Shown piece by piece: positions 46,266-57,377 of a DNA stretch of 64,000 nt. The notes under the pieces are model-generated. The model was given only the letters and a program-made list of their open reading frames with translations, was not told the origin of the DNA and searched no databases. The stretch lies in the NCBI GenBank assembly GCA_011503125.2, contig WWBZ02000040.1, positions 3,720,001 to 3,784,000 on the forward strand. Direction: 5' to 3'. Every line of letters starts with the position of its first letter. Positions within the stretch are counted from its first letter, which is position 1. A program made the position numbers and the translations under genes. The stretch comes from Botryosphaeria dothidea. Its lineage: Eukaryota > Ascomycota > Dothideomycetes > Botryosphaeriales > Botryosphaeriaceae.

Positions 46266-49223
46266 TCACAGGCGATACGTCTGCCGCAGCGCCTGTTCCT
46301 TGTCCGGAGGCAGGTGGTGCAGGAAGGCATCGAAGTCTGGGATCATGTTCTTGTATTGCATGAGGGCCTGGCCAAAAGTTAGTGAAAACTCTACATGAGC
46401 CTGGCGGACTCTTACCCTCGAGAATGGTTCCGCTGGTCCGTCTGGGTTTGGCGTGCAGAGAAAGTCGCTCGGTGCGGATGCCATCTCAGCAAAGAAATCT
46501 AGCAAGCATTGTTCCATGGCCTGCGGGTTATGCAGGACGATGTTGATAAAACCATTCAACGCGTGGCCCTTCTCGTCCGTCCAGTCGACATGTCTTATTG
46601 CGCTGATGAAGTATGGCGCAAAAGTTCCCAGGTGCGGGGCGAGCGTCTGCGCGTTGCCGATGCCCAACCTGCCAAGTGCAATTGCTGCATTCTCGTTCAA
46701 TGACATCGGTACTTTTCCATTGAAAAGGATCGTGGCGAGCTTTTGCAGGAGCCGCTCAACGTAAGGTGCCATGCCTTCTCTTTGGCGCATGGCTATCTCT
46801 CCAACTGACCAACATGCGTTGTTAACGACGGAGAAACCGTTGTCCTCCACGCTAGCCACAGTGTGGTCAAGGTCTAGCTGCGATATCAGAATTTCCAAGA
46901 TCGAAGGCAAGAAAGGCTGGAGCTGAGGGAAGACGTATATTGCGCAATCTCCAAGTAGAGCGTAAGCGGATTGCCGAACATCATTGTTTATGTCCTTCAT
47001 GCAGTAGGCCAACAACTCAAACATGTTCGGCTGGGAAGTTGCTACTAGCTCTGAACTCTTCGCCTCCTCAAGAGACTGGATTATTGCACTCAAGAGGTCG
47101 AGGCTTGTAACCAAGAAGTCCTTGTCTGGTTCATCAAGTCCAGGGTTGTTGGTGGCTTGAAAGTATTCTTCCAGATTTTGGTGAACGATGTTGATACATC
47201 TTCCAAAAATAGGCTTGGCATAAGGAGCAAAGAGGTCGCCAAGGGCAGTCGCCACGTAGGACAAACACTCCAGCAACGGGAACATTTCCCTTGAGTGATC
47301 CGATACCTTGTTCCACCGCTGAATAAGGGCCGGCATCAGAAGATTTACAAGCTCGGGTGCTTTCAATGCCGGACCAACATGCTCCGCCAGGGTCTGAACG
47401 CAGTCGTACAAGATAAACATATTGCGATCTTTGTATCTTGCAAAGCACTCAACGAACTGCTGCACAATGACTGTGCAGTATGGTGTGAGCTGGGCGTTTG
47501 CCTTCTCTTCTAGGTTGGCGAAAGCAGAAGCCGCAGCTTCCTGCACACGCTTGTTTGAATCCAGCATTCTCTTGAGAATTCCATCCATCATGGGTTCGAA
47601 GTATTGCTGTTGGCCGGCTGGATCTAGGTGCGCTGCCCAAGAGGAGTACCGTCCTAATGACCAGCAAGTGATTTGACGTACAACTGGCTCCTTGTCTCCT
47701 AGAAGAGAGATCAGATAGCGGGTGAGATCTGGGAGGTGAGGCTGAACTACGTCCATGCAACCATCTGCAATGGCGCCAAGTGCCAGGACAGCAGCCTCAC
47801 GGTTAGGCCACTCAGCATGAACAAGGTTCTCCTTGAGGTAGGGAAGCGTGACTTCGAAGACCGGCTGGTGGAAAACAGAAGCAAGGACATCCAGAGCTGC
47901 TGCGGAGCATTTTCTCAGGTTCCACTGCTCCTCGGGATCCAGTCCATCCTCGTCATCGTCATCGAACTCTTCGAGCTCGCCATCACTCAAGTCATCGTCT
48001 CCGAAAGACTTCGGAACCGCGCTCTTCTCCGGATCAGGGGCATCTCCGTTCGCAGTGGTGAATCGGTTGGCCTTGGCGCTTGCAAAAGTGGGCTTGATAT
48101 CCTCCTCGCGGTCCTCCTGGTCGGCATCGTCTCTTTCACCCTCGAGCCGGAGAATGTCGTCTTCACCGTACACCATGCTTTCCAATAGCACAGGTACAAT
48201 CTTGGGAAGATAAGGTCCGAGTGAATTGCGCAGGTTATCGTCCTCGCCCACGCAAAGCCAGAACTCAGCAGCGTCAAGCGCGAGATCTGGGTCATCCACG
48301 GAGCGCTGTTGAGTGACCATGTAGTCCACCAGACCTTCCATGTGCGGAATGATCCTCTCTGGGCTGATCTCGGCAATGTGGACAAATGCGCGGCACACGT
48401 GCTTCCGCACGTCACTGCTGTTGTCATTGGCAAGACGGAAGAGAGCCAGAAGAAGAGGATCCAGGCTATTCACCACTGCAGTGGGCTTGTCGGGAACAAA
48501 GACATTGATGGCCGCCAATGAATTGGCGCGAACCTTGGATATTTCGCTGCTGGTGAAATCCAGCAGCTTGGGGAAAATGAAATCGAGCGGCCTTTGGCCC
48601 TGATATTCCCGGTCCAGGGCGCGTCTGTTGTCCTCGCAGATCTTGAGTAACGCACCCATGGCTCCCTCTTGAGTCGCCGGTGAGACAGAGCCGCTCTCAT
48701 TGGAAACCAATGAGATAAGCTCCGCAAGAATCTGGGGCCAACCAAGGATACCGCCCTGTCGCACAATCTCGGTGATAACGTTCCCTGCATAGCTCCGCAT
48801 CTGTTCATTGGGATCTTGGAGTGCACTCAGGATAGTCGAACGGATGTAAGCCTTGCTGTCCTCCGGGATCGACTTATAGTTTGTTTTGATGTCATTCTTC
48901 AGCATGATAGCTGCGGCGCTTCTTGCCAGGAGGTAATAGTCGGGCGTGAGTTCGACGCCGGACGGGGGCTGAGCGCTTGTGAAGAGGCATACAAGGTAAT
49001 TTTCGATGTCGGGGGCGCGCTTTGCTTGCGCAAGCATCTAGGGAACGATGGACGGTCAGCGGTTACTGCGCAACACGGGGCAACAGCAACGCAAACGCAG
49101 AAAGGAGTACGGGTAACTCACAAGCTCGGCATTCTTCTGCGCACTTTGGTCATGGCCGCTCAGTGAGTCCTTGAGACACAGAGCAAGTTGCCGGAGTGGC
49201 TCTTGCTGGGGTTCCCAAGTCAT
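46266..49223 (-). CDS. kap104: Karyopherin beta-2 / transportin (Kap104)
   Basis: A nuclear import receptor that carries PY-NLS cargo such as mRNA-binding proteins and is released by RanGTP. Exons 49223-49122, 49037-46416 and 46367-46266 join in frame to 941 residues. HEAT repeats run throughout. Landmarks are the N-terminal W-E-P-Q-Q-E-P-L-R-Q-L, A-I-M-L-K-N-D-I-K-T-N-Y, and V-R-K-H-V-C-R-A. The acidic H8-type loop of about 60 residues (D-D-D-L-S-D-G-E-L-E-E-F-D-D-D-D-E-D) is diagnostic for Kap104 rather than Kap95. N-L-R-K-C-S-A-A-A-L-D-V-L-A follows. The 48-nt intron near the 3' end (46415-46368) is in frame and stop-free, with a CACTAAC branch site; without splicing 16 extra residues would appear after P-F-S-R. 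Length matches the family. Confidence 0.95.
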
Positions 49224-52032
49224 TGTGAAGTGGTGTCGTGTCCGCGATTCCGAATCTCACACGGTTGCTGAACAGGAGGGGTAGCGATGAATGATCCGCG
49301 GGGTAGGTCCGAGAGTCGAGATATAAAGCTTCACGCGCCAGGACGGATGGCTGAAGAGACCTGCTTCTACGACAAGAGAACAAGTAAGCCCATGATCAAA
49401 AGGTGCAAAAAAATTTAAAAAAAACGTCCGATGATGCGGCCGGGAGCGGTGCAACGCAGAGGGAGCATACCTTGGGAGGCCTACTGTGCGACGACCATCT
49501 TTCCAGAAAACACAATTTTAGATCCCTCGCTTTTCAAATCTATGTCGGCGCGCGGTTTGACCGGCCGTGGAGCTTGCGGTTGGCCTGGGCGGGAGTGTGC
49601 AGAGCGGGCGGGCGTCGTCGAAGCACGAGCGGACGGGGCTGCGGCGGCTGTGTAACTGGGTGCAGGCGGGCGACGATGACAGAGGTGAGTGAGGAACGAA
49701 CTGGGGTCCAGCGGCGGAGTGAAGCAGCGTGTCTCTCAGGACGCGGTGTTGGCGGTGCGGTGGTGCGGGCTCGACAAAGAGCGTCGTCCAGCCAAGGCGG
49801 GCAAAGCAAGGGCGAGGTGGCCGCGCTACCAGAAATTTTGGCGCCTGGGAAGCTCGACGCGAGCACGCACGCTACGCACCTGCTGTTTGGCAACCCACGC
49901 ACGCGTTTGCTTCCACGAGGGACGTCTCATATTCTGGAGTGTGCGGCGCTGCTGCTCCTGCGATCGCTGCTTCTCTGCTGTCGCCGCCGCCGCCGCCTCA
50001 AGTCCCGCCCGTCCTGTGCGATGGGGAGAGCGCGCGCACAGCAGCCCCAGCAACCCGCCACCGCCAACACTCCAGCGCCCGCCCCAGCGCCGACATCGAA
50101 ATAAGCTTGGAGCCACGGCAAAGGCACGGCGCGCGTGCTGCCGGGCTGGACGATGCTTGTGCTCAGGCGCCGTTATCTGAGGGTGGCACTCGTTCTGCTC
50201 CTGTTCTCACCTGTTTGTCTAGGCCCGGCCACCATCACTTCACTCTTCCACCATCCTCATCTTCCGGCCCACCCCGTCTCTTAAGGTCTCCGATGACGAT
50301 ACCGGACGGCTCGGACACAACCATGGGACGCAGTCTTCCGGCCGTCTAGGTGCTCGTCAGGATGAAACGTGCTTCGCCGTCCGGATATATGCTTCGTCCA
50401 CACCGAGCCGGCCGAACGTGTTGTCCTGAGACCGCGCTAGATTATTATTTTTGCTGGACGAGAGCTCACGCTATCATCAAGTCCTCTGCAAAGAGCTGTC
50501 CACTTTGCCATGCGCGACGTTACGTCTTGCCTCACTTGGTAAGCCTGCTGTTGTCATACTGCGACGCCGATGTGGACAGCCGCCGTCTAACTCTGGCCAC
50601 GCGAATGAGTCCTGGTAGAATGTCACACGGTGGTCACCTCCCGTCCTCCCGAATGCAGGAACACCGTGGGGATTGCGCAGGAGTACTGTTCCTGAGAAGA
50701 ATCAGCCTGGAAAAGAGAAGCGGCGTCAAATTGTCAGCCATTTCTTTTCCTCCGACTTTCCCGCGCACATCCGAGAATAGCATCATGGCATTGCTGCATA
50801 TATCACGGCCCGGAGGCTGTGTTGTTTGCTTTGGCAGGTTCGAGGAGGCGTCGCGATGTCTGGATGGACAGCCTTGTACGAGTTGAACACAACCGCGCAA
50901 TTCCCGGCCGATGACCCCGCTGCTACAGGCCAGGCCGTCTGCGCGCACGTCTATGTTTCCTTTTTGGGAAAGATTGCAGTTCGGGGATATTGTCGGCATA
51001 GCCAGCCCAATGCGGCACGCGTTGCGTGTGGAGATTTGCACAGGGTCCCTGGCGACAACGCTGGTCTGGGATGCTGTGTTGTGTCGTGCTGGCGACGTTT
51101 TGCGCCATATCGCCGAAGGGTAGCTCCCGCTCGACCTTCATCTTGAGCTTCGTGCATGAAGACGATAAGGTGAGAGTTAGAAAGCAGGTGCGCGATCAGC
51201 GGCGGTGAGTTTGAGACAAGGCGGAGCAGTTTCGCTGCAAGATTGACGAGTGGACTGAGCCTGCTGAACGCGGATGCCCTGACATGGCAATGCATATTTA
51301 GCTACCTGTGGGCGGGACGTTCGCGCGGCGTGCAGGGCTGCCCATCCATGCGAGTCAGGTTGGCCAGGGAATGCGACGGCGGCACAGGCGCTGGTCCTGA
51401 TTCACTCTCACACCCGCAGCTTGAGGTCTGCGACGGCGTCAGTCACTACAGCCTGTCGGCCAGGCAGCGCGTGTTGAAGTAGAAGCGCATGTAGCGCAGT
51501 GCAGCGCCGCACAAACAAGCTAGACCGAGCCGAACGTTCCGATTTCCGCGCGTGCGGCTGAGCGGCGGTCAAGTGGTGGTGTTGGCAGCGCAGCAGGGTG
51601 GAGGTGGCAAGGGCAAGGGCAAGGCGTCTCGAACACTGCCCGCTCGCTTCGTCGTCGCATGCAAACGGAAGAGGCAGGGCGGGCCAGCGACAGCTCATGC
51701 GACGCTTCCTCTGCACCAAACAACTTCCACTCTCCCATCTCATCACCACCGATCTCCGACCGAACGCCTGACGCCTGCTGGAATCTTCTTTCACGATCTC
51801 GACGACGCTGCTCGCTGTCGATCTCGTGCCACTCGCTTGCCCTTCTGCGCGCGCTGCGCTTGCCCCCGACGTCACCTCTTCCCTCCGGCACCTGGTCCCC
51901 ATCAGCGGGGCGAGCGTGCGGTACGATCGGAGCCACCAACACTATCACCAGCGACCGACTCTCCACGACAACGCTCTCACCACCACCCCCGCCGTTCTAG
52001 GAGTACGTACTCGCGGAGCGAGCATCCTCAAG
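49224..52032. other. 2.8-kb divergent upstream region
   Basis: Between the divergent starts of Kap104 (-) and the Ssh4-like gene (+). Left and middle parts are GC-rich with Ala/Arg/Pro-rich frames of up to about 260 codons that match nothing. It probably contains both promoters and a long 5' leader of the Ssh4-like gene. Confidence 0.45.
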
Positions 52033-53689
52033 ATGCGGCTGCCCGACTCCGAGTTCCTTGCCGCCGTGCCGACAACCCTGTCCACGCGCGCTGCGCACTC
52101 GCACCCGACCGCTGCTTCGTCGCCGCTCTTCCTCACAACGCGCCCGGAAGCTATGCAAGTGCCGCCGGGAGCCGCGGCAGACACAATGAACATCGACAGA
52201 ATGAGTTCAACGGGGAAGGGGATCCTGGTGGGCATGATATCCGCCTTTGGCTCGGCCGCGTTTGTCGCCATCGTTTTCGCAATCATCTATTTCTTCAGGT
52301 ACACCCAGCAGGGGAGGATTTTCTTGGATAGGATAGGCAGGCCCGGAGAATATGATGATGAGCAGGCCTTCCTCAAGGAGGAGGCCGAAGCGTTAGAGGA
52401 GATGGACGATCTGCAGCGCACCGAATACATGCGAGCGAAAGGTATGTCGACCCAGCATCCTCTGTAGCACTGAGCCTTGTCCTATTCAGCGCAGAGATGA
52501 CTGACTGTCTTCACAGCCTTCATCCAGGCGAACCCGCCCGAGTCTGTACAGACGGACATTTCGCTGTCTCAGTTCTTGGCGATCCAGGAGAAGGGTGTTT
52601 CAGCATGGGAGTTCGAGCCGGAGCTTGAGATTGCAAACTGCTTCGTTGAGGGTCGCACAGAAATTGAATTCTTCGACTCGGAGTGCAGCGTGCAGAGCAA
52701 TCTCCCGATCCCGAAGCAGAATGAGGTCTACTATTGGGAAGCCAAAATCTACGAAAAGCCCGAGAACACGACGATCAGCATTGGCCTCACCACCAAACCG
52801 TACCCTCTCTTCCGTCTTCCTGGTAAGTCGATAGCGGTGTCCCCTGAATGATCTCTTCTAATACCAATTAGGCTTCCACAAGACTTCTATCGCGTATACT
52901 TCCCCCGGATCTCGTCGGTTCAACCAGCCGTTCATCCCCACCCCCTATGGACCTTCTTATGTTCAAGGTGATGTTATCGGCGTTGGATACAGACCACGGA
53001 CTGGAACCATATTCTTCACTCGCAACGGTAAGAAGCTTGAGGATGTCGCACACGGCCTCAAGTCTCAGAACTTCTTCCCTACGGTCGGAGCCAATGGTCC
53101 GTGCCAGGTGCACGTGAATTTTGGACAGATGGGGTTCGTCTTTATCGAGGCAAATGTGAAGAAATGGGGGCTTGCGCCTATGAACGGTTCGTTAGCTCCA
53201 CCGCCGCCGTACGGAAGTGAACAAGGCAGTATTCTTTTGGAAGGTGGAAGAGAAGGAATCAGAGAGGGTATGGGTTACCTTGCAGCCGGTTACGCCCACG
53301 CGCGGAGAAGCAGCCAGCAGTTGCGACTTGGAAGGAACCAACCCACAAGTCCCGGGCCGCAACGATCTCCGACAGATATTTCTTTGGCCCAACTGAGCCT
53401 GGTCGATTCCAACGAAGGTGATGTGGGTGAGGGTACAAGCAACACTGCCGGGGACGGGTTCTCGCCGTACGGCCAAGTGCCTCAGAGCCTAGCCATCCCC
53501 GTGACGGAGCCCCCACCCGAGTATGAATCTCCTCACGGTAGCCCGAGATCAGAGTTCAGCCACGATGGTGGAGTTCCTTTGCTGGGCGACAGGAACGAAG
53601 AACCTCCGATTCCCACGTATGATGCGGCCATTGCGGATTCCCAAACTGAGAGGAGGGGGAGGAGCGATACCCGGGGCTCCCGCTCATGA
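52033..53689 (+). CDS. ssh4: Ssh4/Ear1-type SPRY-domain Rsp5 adaptor
   Basis: An endosome/vacuole membrane protein that recruits the ubiquitin ligase Rsp5 to cargo for multivesicular-body sorting. Exons 52033-52441, 52517-52822 and 52872-53689 join in frame to 510 residues. One membrane segment (V-G-M-I-S-A-F-G-S-A-A-F-V-A-I-V-F-A-I-I-Y-F-F) lies at about residues 65-90. The SPRY domain follows: G-V-S-A-W-E-F-E-P, V-Y-Y-W-E-A-K-I-Y-E, S-I-G-L-T-T-K-P-Y, F-F-T-R-N-G-K-K-L, and F-F-P-T-V-G-A-N-G. Two PPxY motifs, P-P-P-Y and P-P-E-Y, can bind Rsp5 WW domains; a third site, P-T-Y, is incomplete. The start is uncertain because the frame is open upstream to at least 51826; the Met at about 52187 is an alternative. 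Confidence 0.88.
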
Positions 53690-54054
53690 CCATTATGACA
53701 ACAACTGTACATTTGCACTGCGCTCATTTGCTTTTTAGGCGGCCACGGAGCCCGGCGTTCCCAACATACTGGTTTCTTTGCATTGCTGTGGATGGATGGC
53801 TGTCTCTCGATACAGGAGGAATCTTCATGTTCAGTTTGGCAAAAAGGATTGCGTTTTCAAAGGTGTCTGCAGGCTTGAGATACCACAGGAGGAAACCTTT
53901 GCAGCTCGTCCAGAGATTGTATCTGGCGACTAAAAGTCCTCACGACCGCTGGATAGATATCGTTGTCCGTGTATTTGGATCAATTTTCTACTCATGCACC
54001 CCCCTAAGTATTCCTACTATATCCGCTCCTTTATCATTTCTCTTTGCTCTCTCA
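53690..54054. other. Convergent 3' region
   Basis: A spacer between the Ssh4-like stop (+) and the MFS transporter stop (-). It presumably holds 3' UTRs. Nothing else is seen. Confidence 0.45.
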
Positions 54055-56250
54055 TCACAGAACATACCTGAAATAAAGGTTTTCCTTATCCGTCAGATCC
54101 TTGAAAGCAAGTTTGTCTCTCTCTTCCTCGTCGAATGTGTGCGCGTCTCTTCGCCGATTCTCCCTTCTTAAGATCACGTAAAGGATTGCAGCCGCCACAA
54201 TGGTGATGCAATAACTTCCGCGCAACAGAATAACGTCAGCATCGCGTACGCTTCGATCATCAGGGGAGTTGCCAGCTAAGGTGGGGCTCAAGAAATGTCA
54301 GGGAGAAAAAAAAACGAAAGGACTCACCAAATTATCAGACCCAGCCACAGCTCCGGGTAATGCCTATCCTTCGTCTCGCTCTTGACCAGCTGAGGCCCGA
54401 CGATGTTACCGACGCAGTAGGCCACGAAGATGGCGGCCGCCACGGTGCTCTTCTTGGTGGCCCCCGCGACGTTGGCCATGCCGACCGTAATCACCAGGCT
54501 CACAACGGCGCCAAAGGTGCCGATGATGGAGTAGCCCGCCACCGGCGTTGCCGCGCGGTGAGTCCACTCGGACCGCCAGATCATGGCACACCCGGCCATC
54601 ACGGGGAAGCAGTTCAGCACCAGCAGCGCCAGCCGCGCGTCGCGCAGCCGCGACGACAGCCAGCCGCACAGCAAGATGGCTACCAAGCACACACCGCCCA
54701 GGGGAAACTGCAGCAGGATCGCCTCGAGCGACGTGTACCCGAAGGTGCTTACAATCAGCGGCCCAAAGCCCGACACCGCCCCGTTGACCGTGTATGCCGC
54801 GCCCATCATGACGAAGACGAGCAGCGTCTTTGGGTCGCGCAGCAGCGCCTCGGCGATCTGGGAGGGCTTGACGGACGTGCACCGCATCCCCGTCGCCCCG
54901 CGCCGCAGCCGCTCGACGGCGACGCGCCGTTCTTCGGGCGCCAGGAACCAAGCGGTCGCCGGCGAGTCCGGCACCAGTGCCCAGCACCACGCGCCGAACA
55001 GCACGGTGACGGCGCCGGCCGCGAGGTAGAGGTACTGCCAGCGCCGGAGCGGGGTGTGGGCGTCGTCGATGCTGCCGAACGCGTAGTTGAGCGCGGCGCC
55101 GATGATGGTGAAGAGCCCCGTCGACGCGAACCAGATGCTCTGCCGCAGGCCTTGCTCGCGCTGCGTGTAGAACGACGACACGATGCACATGTAGCCGGTC
55201 GGGATGGCGGCCTCGACGAAGCCGAGCACGAAGCGCTGCGCGTACAGCCCGTGGTGCGTCGTCACGGCCGCCGTGCTCATGCAGGTGATGCCCCACAGCA
55301 CGATGAGGGCGCCGAGCGTGTGGTTGAGCGGGAAGCGCTGCAGGAGGAAGGTCAGCGGGTACAGGCCGCCGAGCATGCCGAAGTAGAAGAGCGACGTCGC
55401 CCAGCTGAGGCGCGAGGAATCCGTCGTGCCGGGCGCGCCGGGCGTCGTGGAGGGGTGGGTGACGGTGAGGTTGAGGGCGCTGGACATGCCCAGGAGGGCG
55501 GCGGAGCCGAGGATGGCTTTGTCGTAGTAGACGAGACCATATCCTTGATTGGGGCGTTAGCGGTGGTGTCGACTGGGTGGTGATGTGGAGGCGAGATGGT
55601 AAGTGTTCGATTCAGGGGGGTTGTGATAGTGAGAGGAGACTAGAGAGCGCAAGCACTCATCAAGATGCAAATAGGTAGATGTTCCCATTCATCATGGACG
55701 GTCCTTTTTTTTTTTTTTGTTGCAGCTTTCTCAGCGGGCAGTGTATGGTGGGGGAGACACAACATCATCAGCTAGCAGAATCAGGCAATACGATCTACAT
55801 GCTCGTGAACAAAAGTCAAAATTGGATACAGAAGCAGACCCGACTCCACCGCAACCGGAGAAAACTGCAACATTGCGAACGGACTAAGATCGTAAATTGC
55901 GGAAAAGGCTTACCCAGAATCATCGTCGGCATCAGGAACCAATCAATCTTGCGCAGCACCCGCGCCTCGACCTGCGGGTCATACTCCCGCGCCCGCTCCC
56001 CGACCACCGTAAGCGCGACATCCTTGCCCTTCTCGACGGTCGCCGCCGCCTGTGTCCCACCGGCTACTGCGGCGGTGGAGGAGGCGGGAGGAGAGCTGAC
56101 GGACGCGTGGACGGAACCGTGGCCGTGGCTCTGGCTTCGGTCTGGACCGTTGCGAGGATTGTGACCACCGCCGCCGCTCTGGGCCTCGGTGGCGAATGCG
56201 GTGGTGGACGTGGTAGCCGCGGCGCATCCTGCATCCACTGGCTTCTCCAT
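54055..56250 (-). CDS. MFS transporter, anion:cation symporter (Dal5/allantoate permease-like)
   Basis: A plasma-membrane proton symporter for a small organic anion or vitamin-like substrate. Exons 56250-55914, 55543-54328 and 54214-54055 join in frame to 570 residues with about 12 membrane segments. The N-terminal 75 residues are polar and low-complexity. The entry to TM1 is typical of the Dal5 group: R-K-I-D-W-F-L-M-P-T, then G-Y-G-L-V-Y-Y-D-K-A-I-L-G-S-A-A. Further signs are G-F-V-E-A-A-I-P-T-G-Y and the C-terminal H-Y-P-E-L-W-L-G-L-I-I followed by R-R-E-N-R-R-R-D. Intron 1 is 370 nt, the longest in the window, and contains a short inverted-repeat pair. The acceptor of intron 2 was chosen because it restores the last membrane segment; other AGs exist upstream. 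The substrate is unknown. Confidence 0.88.
55719..55871. repeat. Short inverted repeat pair in MFS intron 1
   Basis: Arms at 55719-55732 and 55858-55871 match at 13 of 14 positions (GTTGCAGYTTTCTC). They enclose 153 bp inside the 370-nt first intron of the MFS gene. A poly-T run of about 15 abuts the left arm. No clear target duplication is seen. Confidence 0.5.
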
Positions 56251-57377
56251 ATTCGCGACGGACGGTAGCGAGGAGATAAGACCAGGAACGAAGAAAAAGA
56301 ACGAAGAGGGCGCGACTGGACTCGGCCGGCCGGTGTGCGGTGGTGTGCAAGCCTCCAAAAATTTGCTTTTTTGGTGGCCAGACGGGCTCTATCTGCGATA
56401 TCGCACGAAAGAGGTTTACTCTGCCCTCCGCGATCGCGGAAGCCATTGGCTGCTGAGCCGATCACATCACTCCACAGAAAATCTATGACCTGCTCAGCTG
56501 CCCTACTGCAAGCCATGGTCTGCGCGGCGGACCTCAACAGCAAAACCCCGCAGCGAAGTCGACAGGGATCATGGCGAGTCTTGGGCAGCCGGTGTGAATA
56601 TCGTTGCCGATTACCCGTCGGCCGGGTTGATGGTATGTGGCATGCTGTCTCTGCTTACGTGCATTCCCCGAGCCATATCGCCGGGTCTGTAGCCCGAGAG
56701 ATAGGTAACGTGTCATGCTTTGAGCTGTCGATGTAAGTGTTCTCTCGGTGGCAGTGTCATTGGAAAAAGTTTATGTGGGATTGCAAATCTCCGTCAAAAT
56801 CTCCGTTGCGGAAGTTAATCTTGCGCTCGTCATGGACAGAAGAGCCAGGTTCAGCCCGGATGCAAAAGGCACCGAAATAAGCACGCACGGTGATCGCTGT
56901 TGTGGAAAGAATGTAAAGCTAAATGTACAGAGGGGTAGCACAACCGACGGTTAGCGCCAAATGTAATTTTGCCACAGAAGGTCAGATCAATGTAATTGTT
57001 ATGAAGCTACGAAGCTCTGCTTGCTAGAGGCCGTCGCCGCTAACCATCGGCTGCAATGCCCCTCTGTAGATATGTTGCATGGATCGTATTCATGATGCGG
57101 ACGGCACACAACCCTGTCCAGAAAGAACTTCGCATGTCGTAAAAGGAAAAAATACATTTGTTTCATGATATCCATACTGAAGAGACGTAATTCGTAATCC
57201 ATGCACCTGACCCCCATCATGCTCCAGCAAAGAGAGGCTGCTTTCCCATGCGATAATTACCACGCGAATTCAAAACATTACTATGATGCAACCTTCCGAA
57301 GTTCCTCATCTCGTCTTCACCAATCCTCTTCCGAGTTCATAGCCGAGCCTGTACTTTTTTCATGTCATATGTCCAGT
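56251..57377. other. Spacer upstream of the MFS gene
   Basis: A 1.1-kb spacer between the MFS start (-) and the 3' end of the multicopper oxidase gene (-). It presumably holds the MFS promoter and the oxidase 3' UTR. No gene is seen. Confidence 0.45.

Noticed and set aside
49729..50349. 206-codon plus-strand frame upstream of the Ssh4-like gene
   Set aside because: Composition is Ala/Arg/Pro/Ser as expected from GC-rich noncoding DNA; other frames are equally open.
54360..55583. 407-codon plus-strand frame
   Set aside because: It is antisense to the MFS transporter, has an Arg/Ala/Glu/His-biased translation and no domain. High GC in codon third positions keeps it open.
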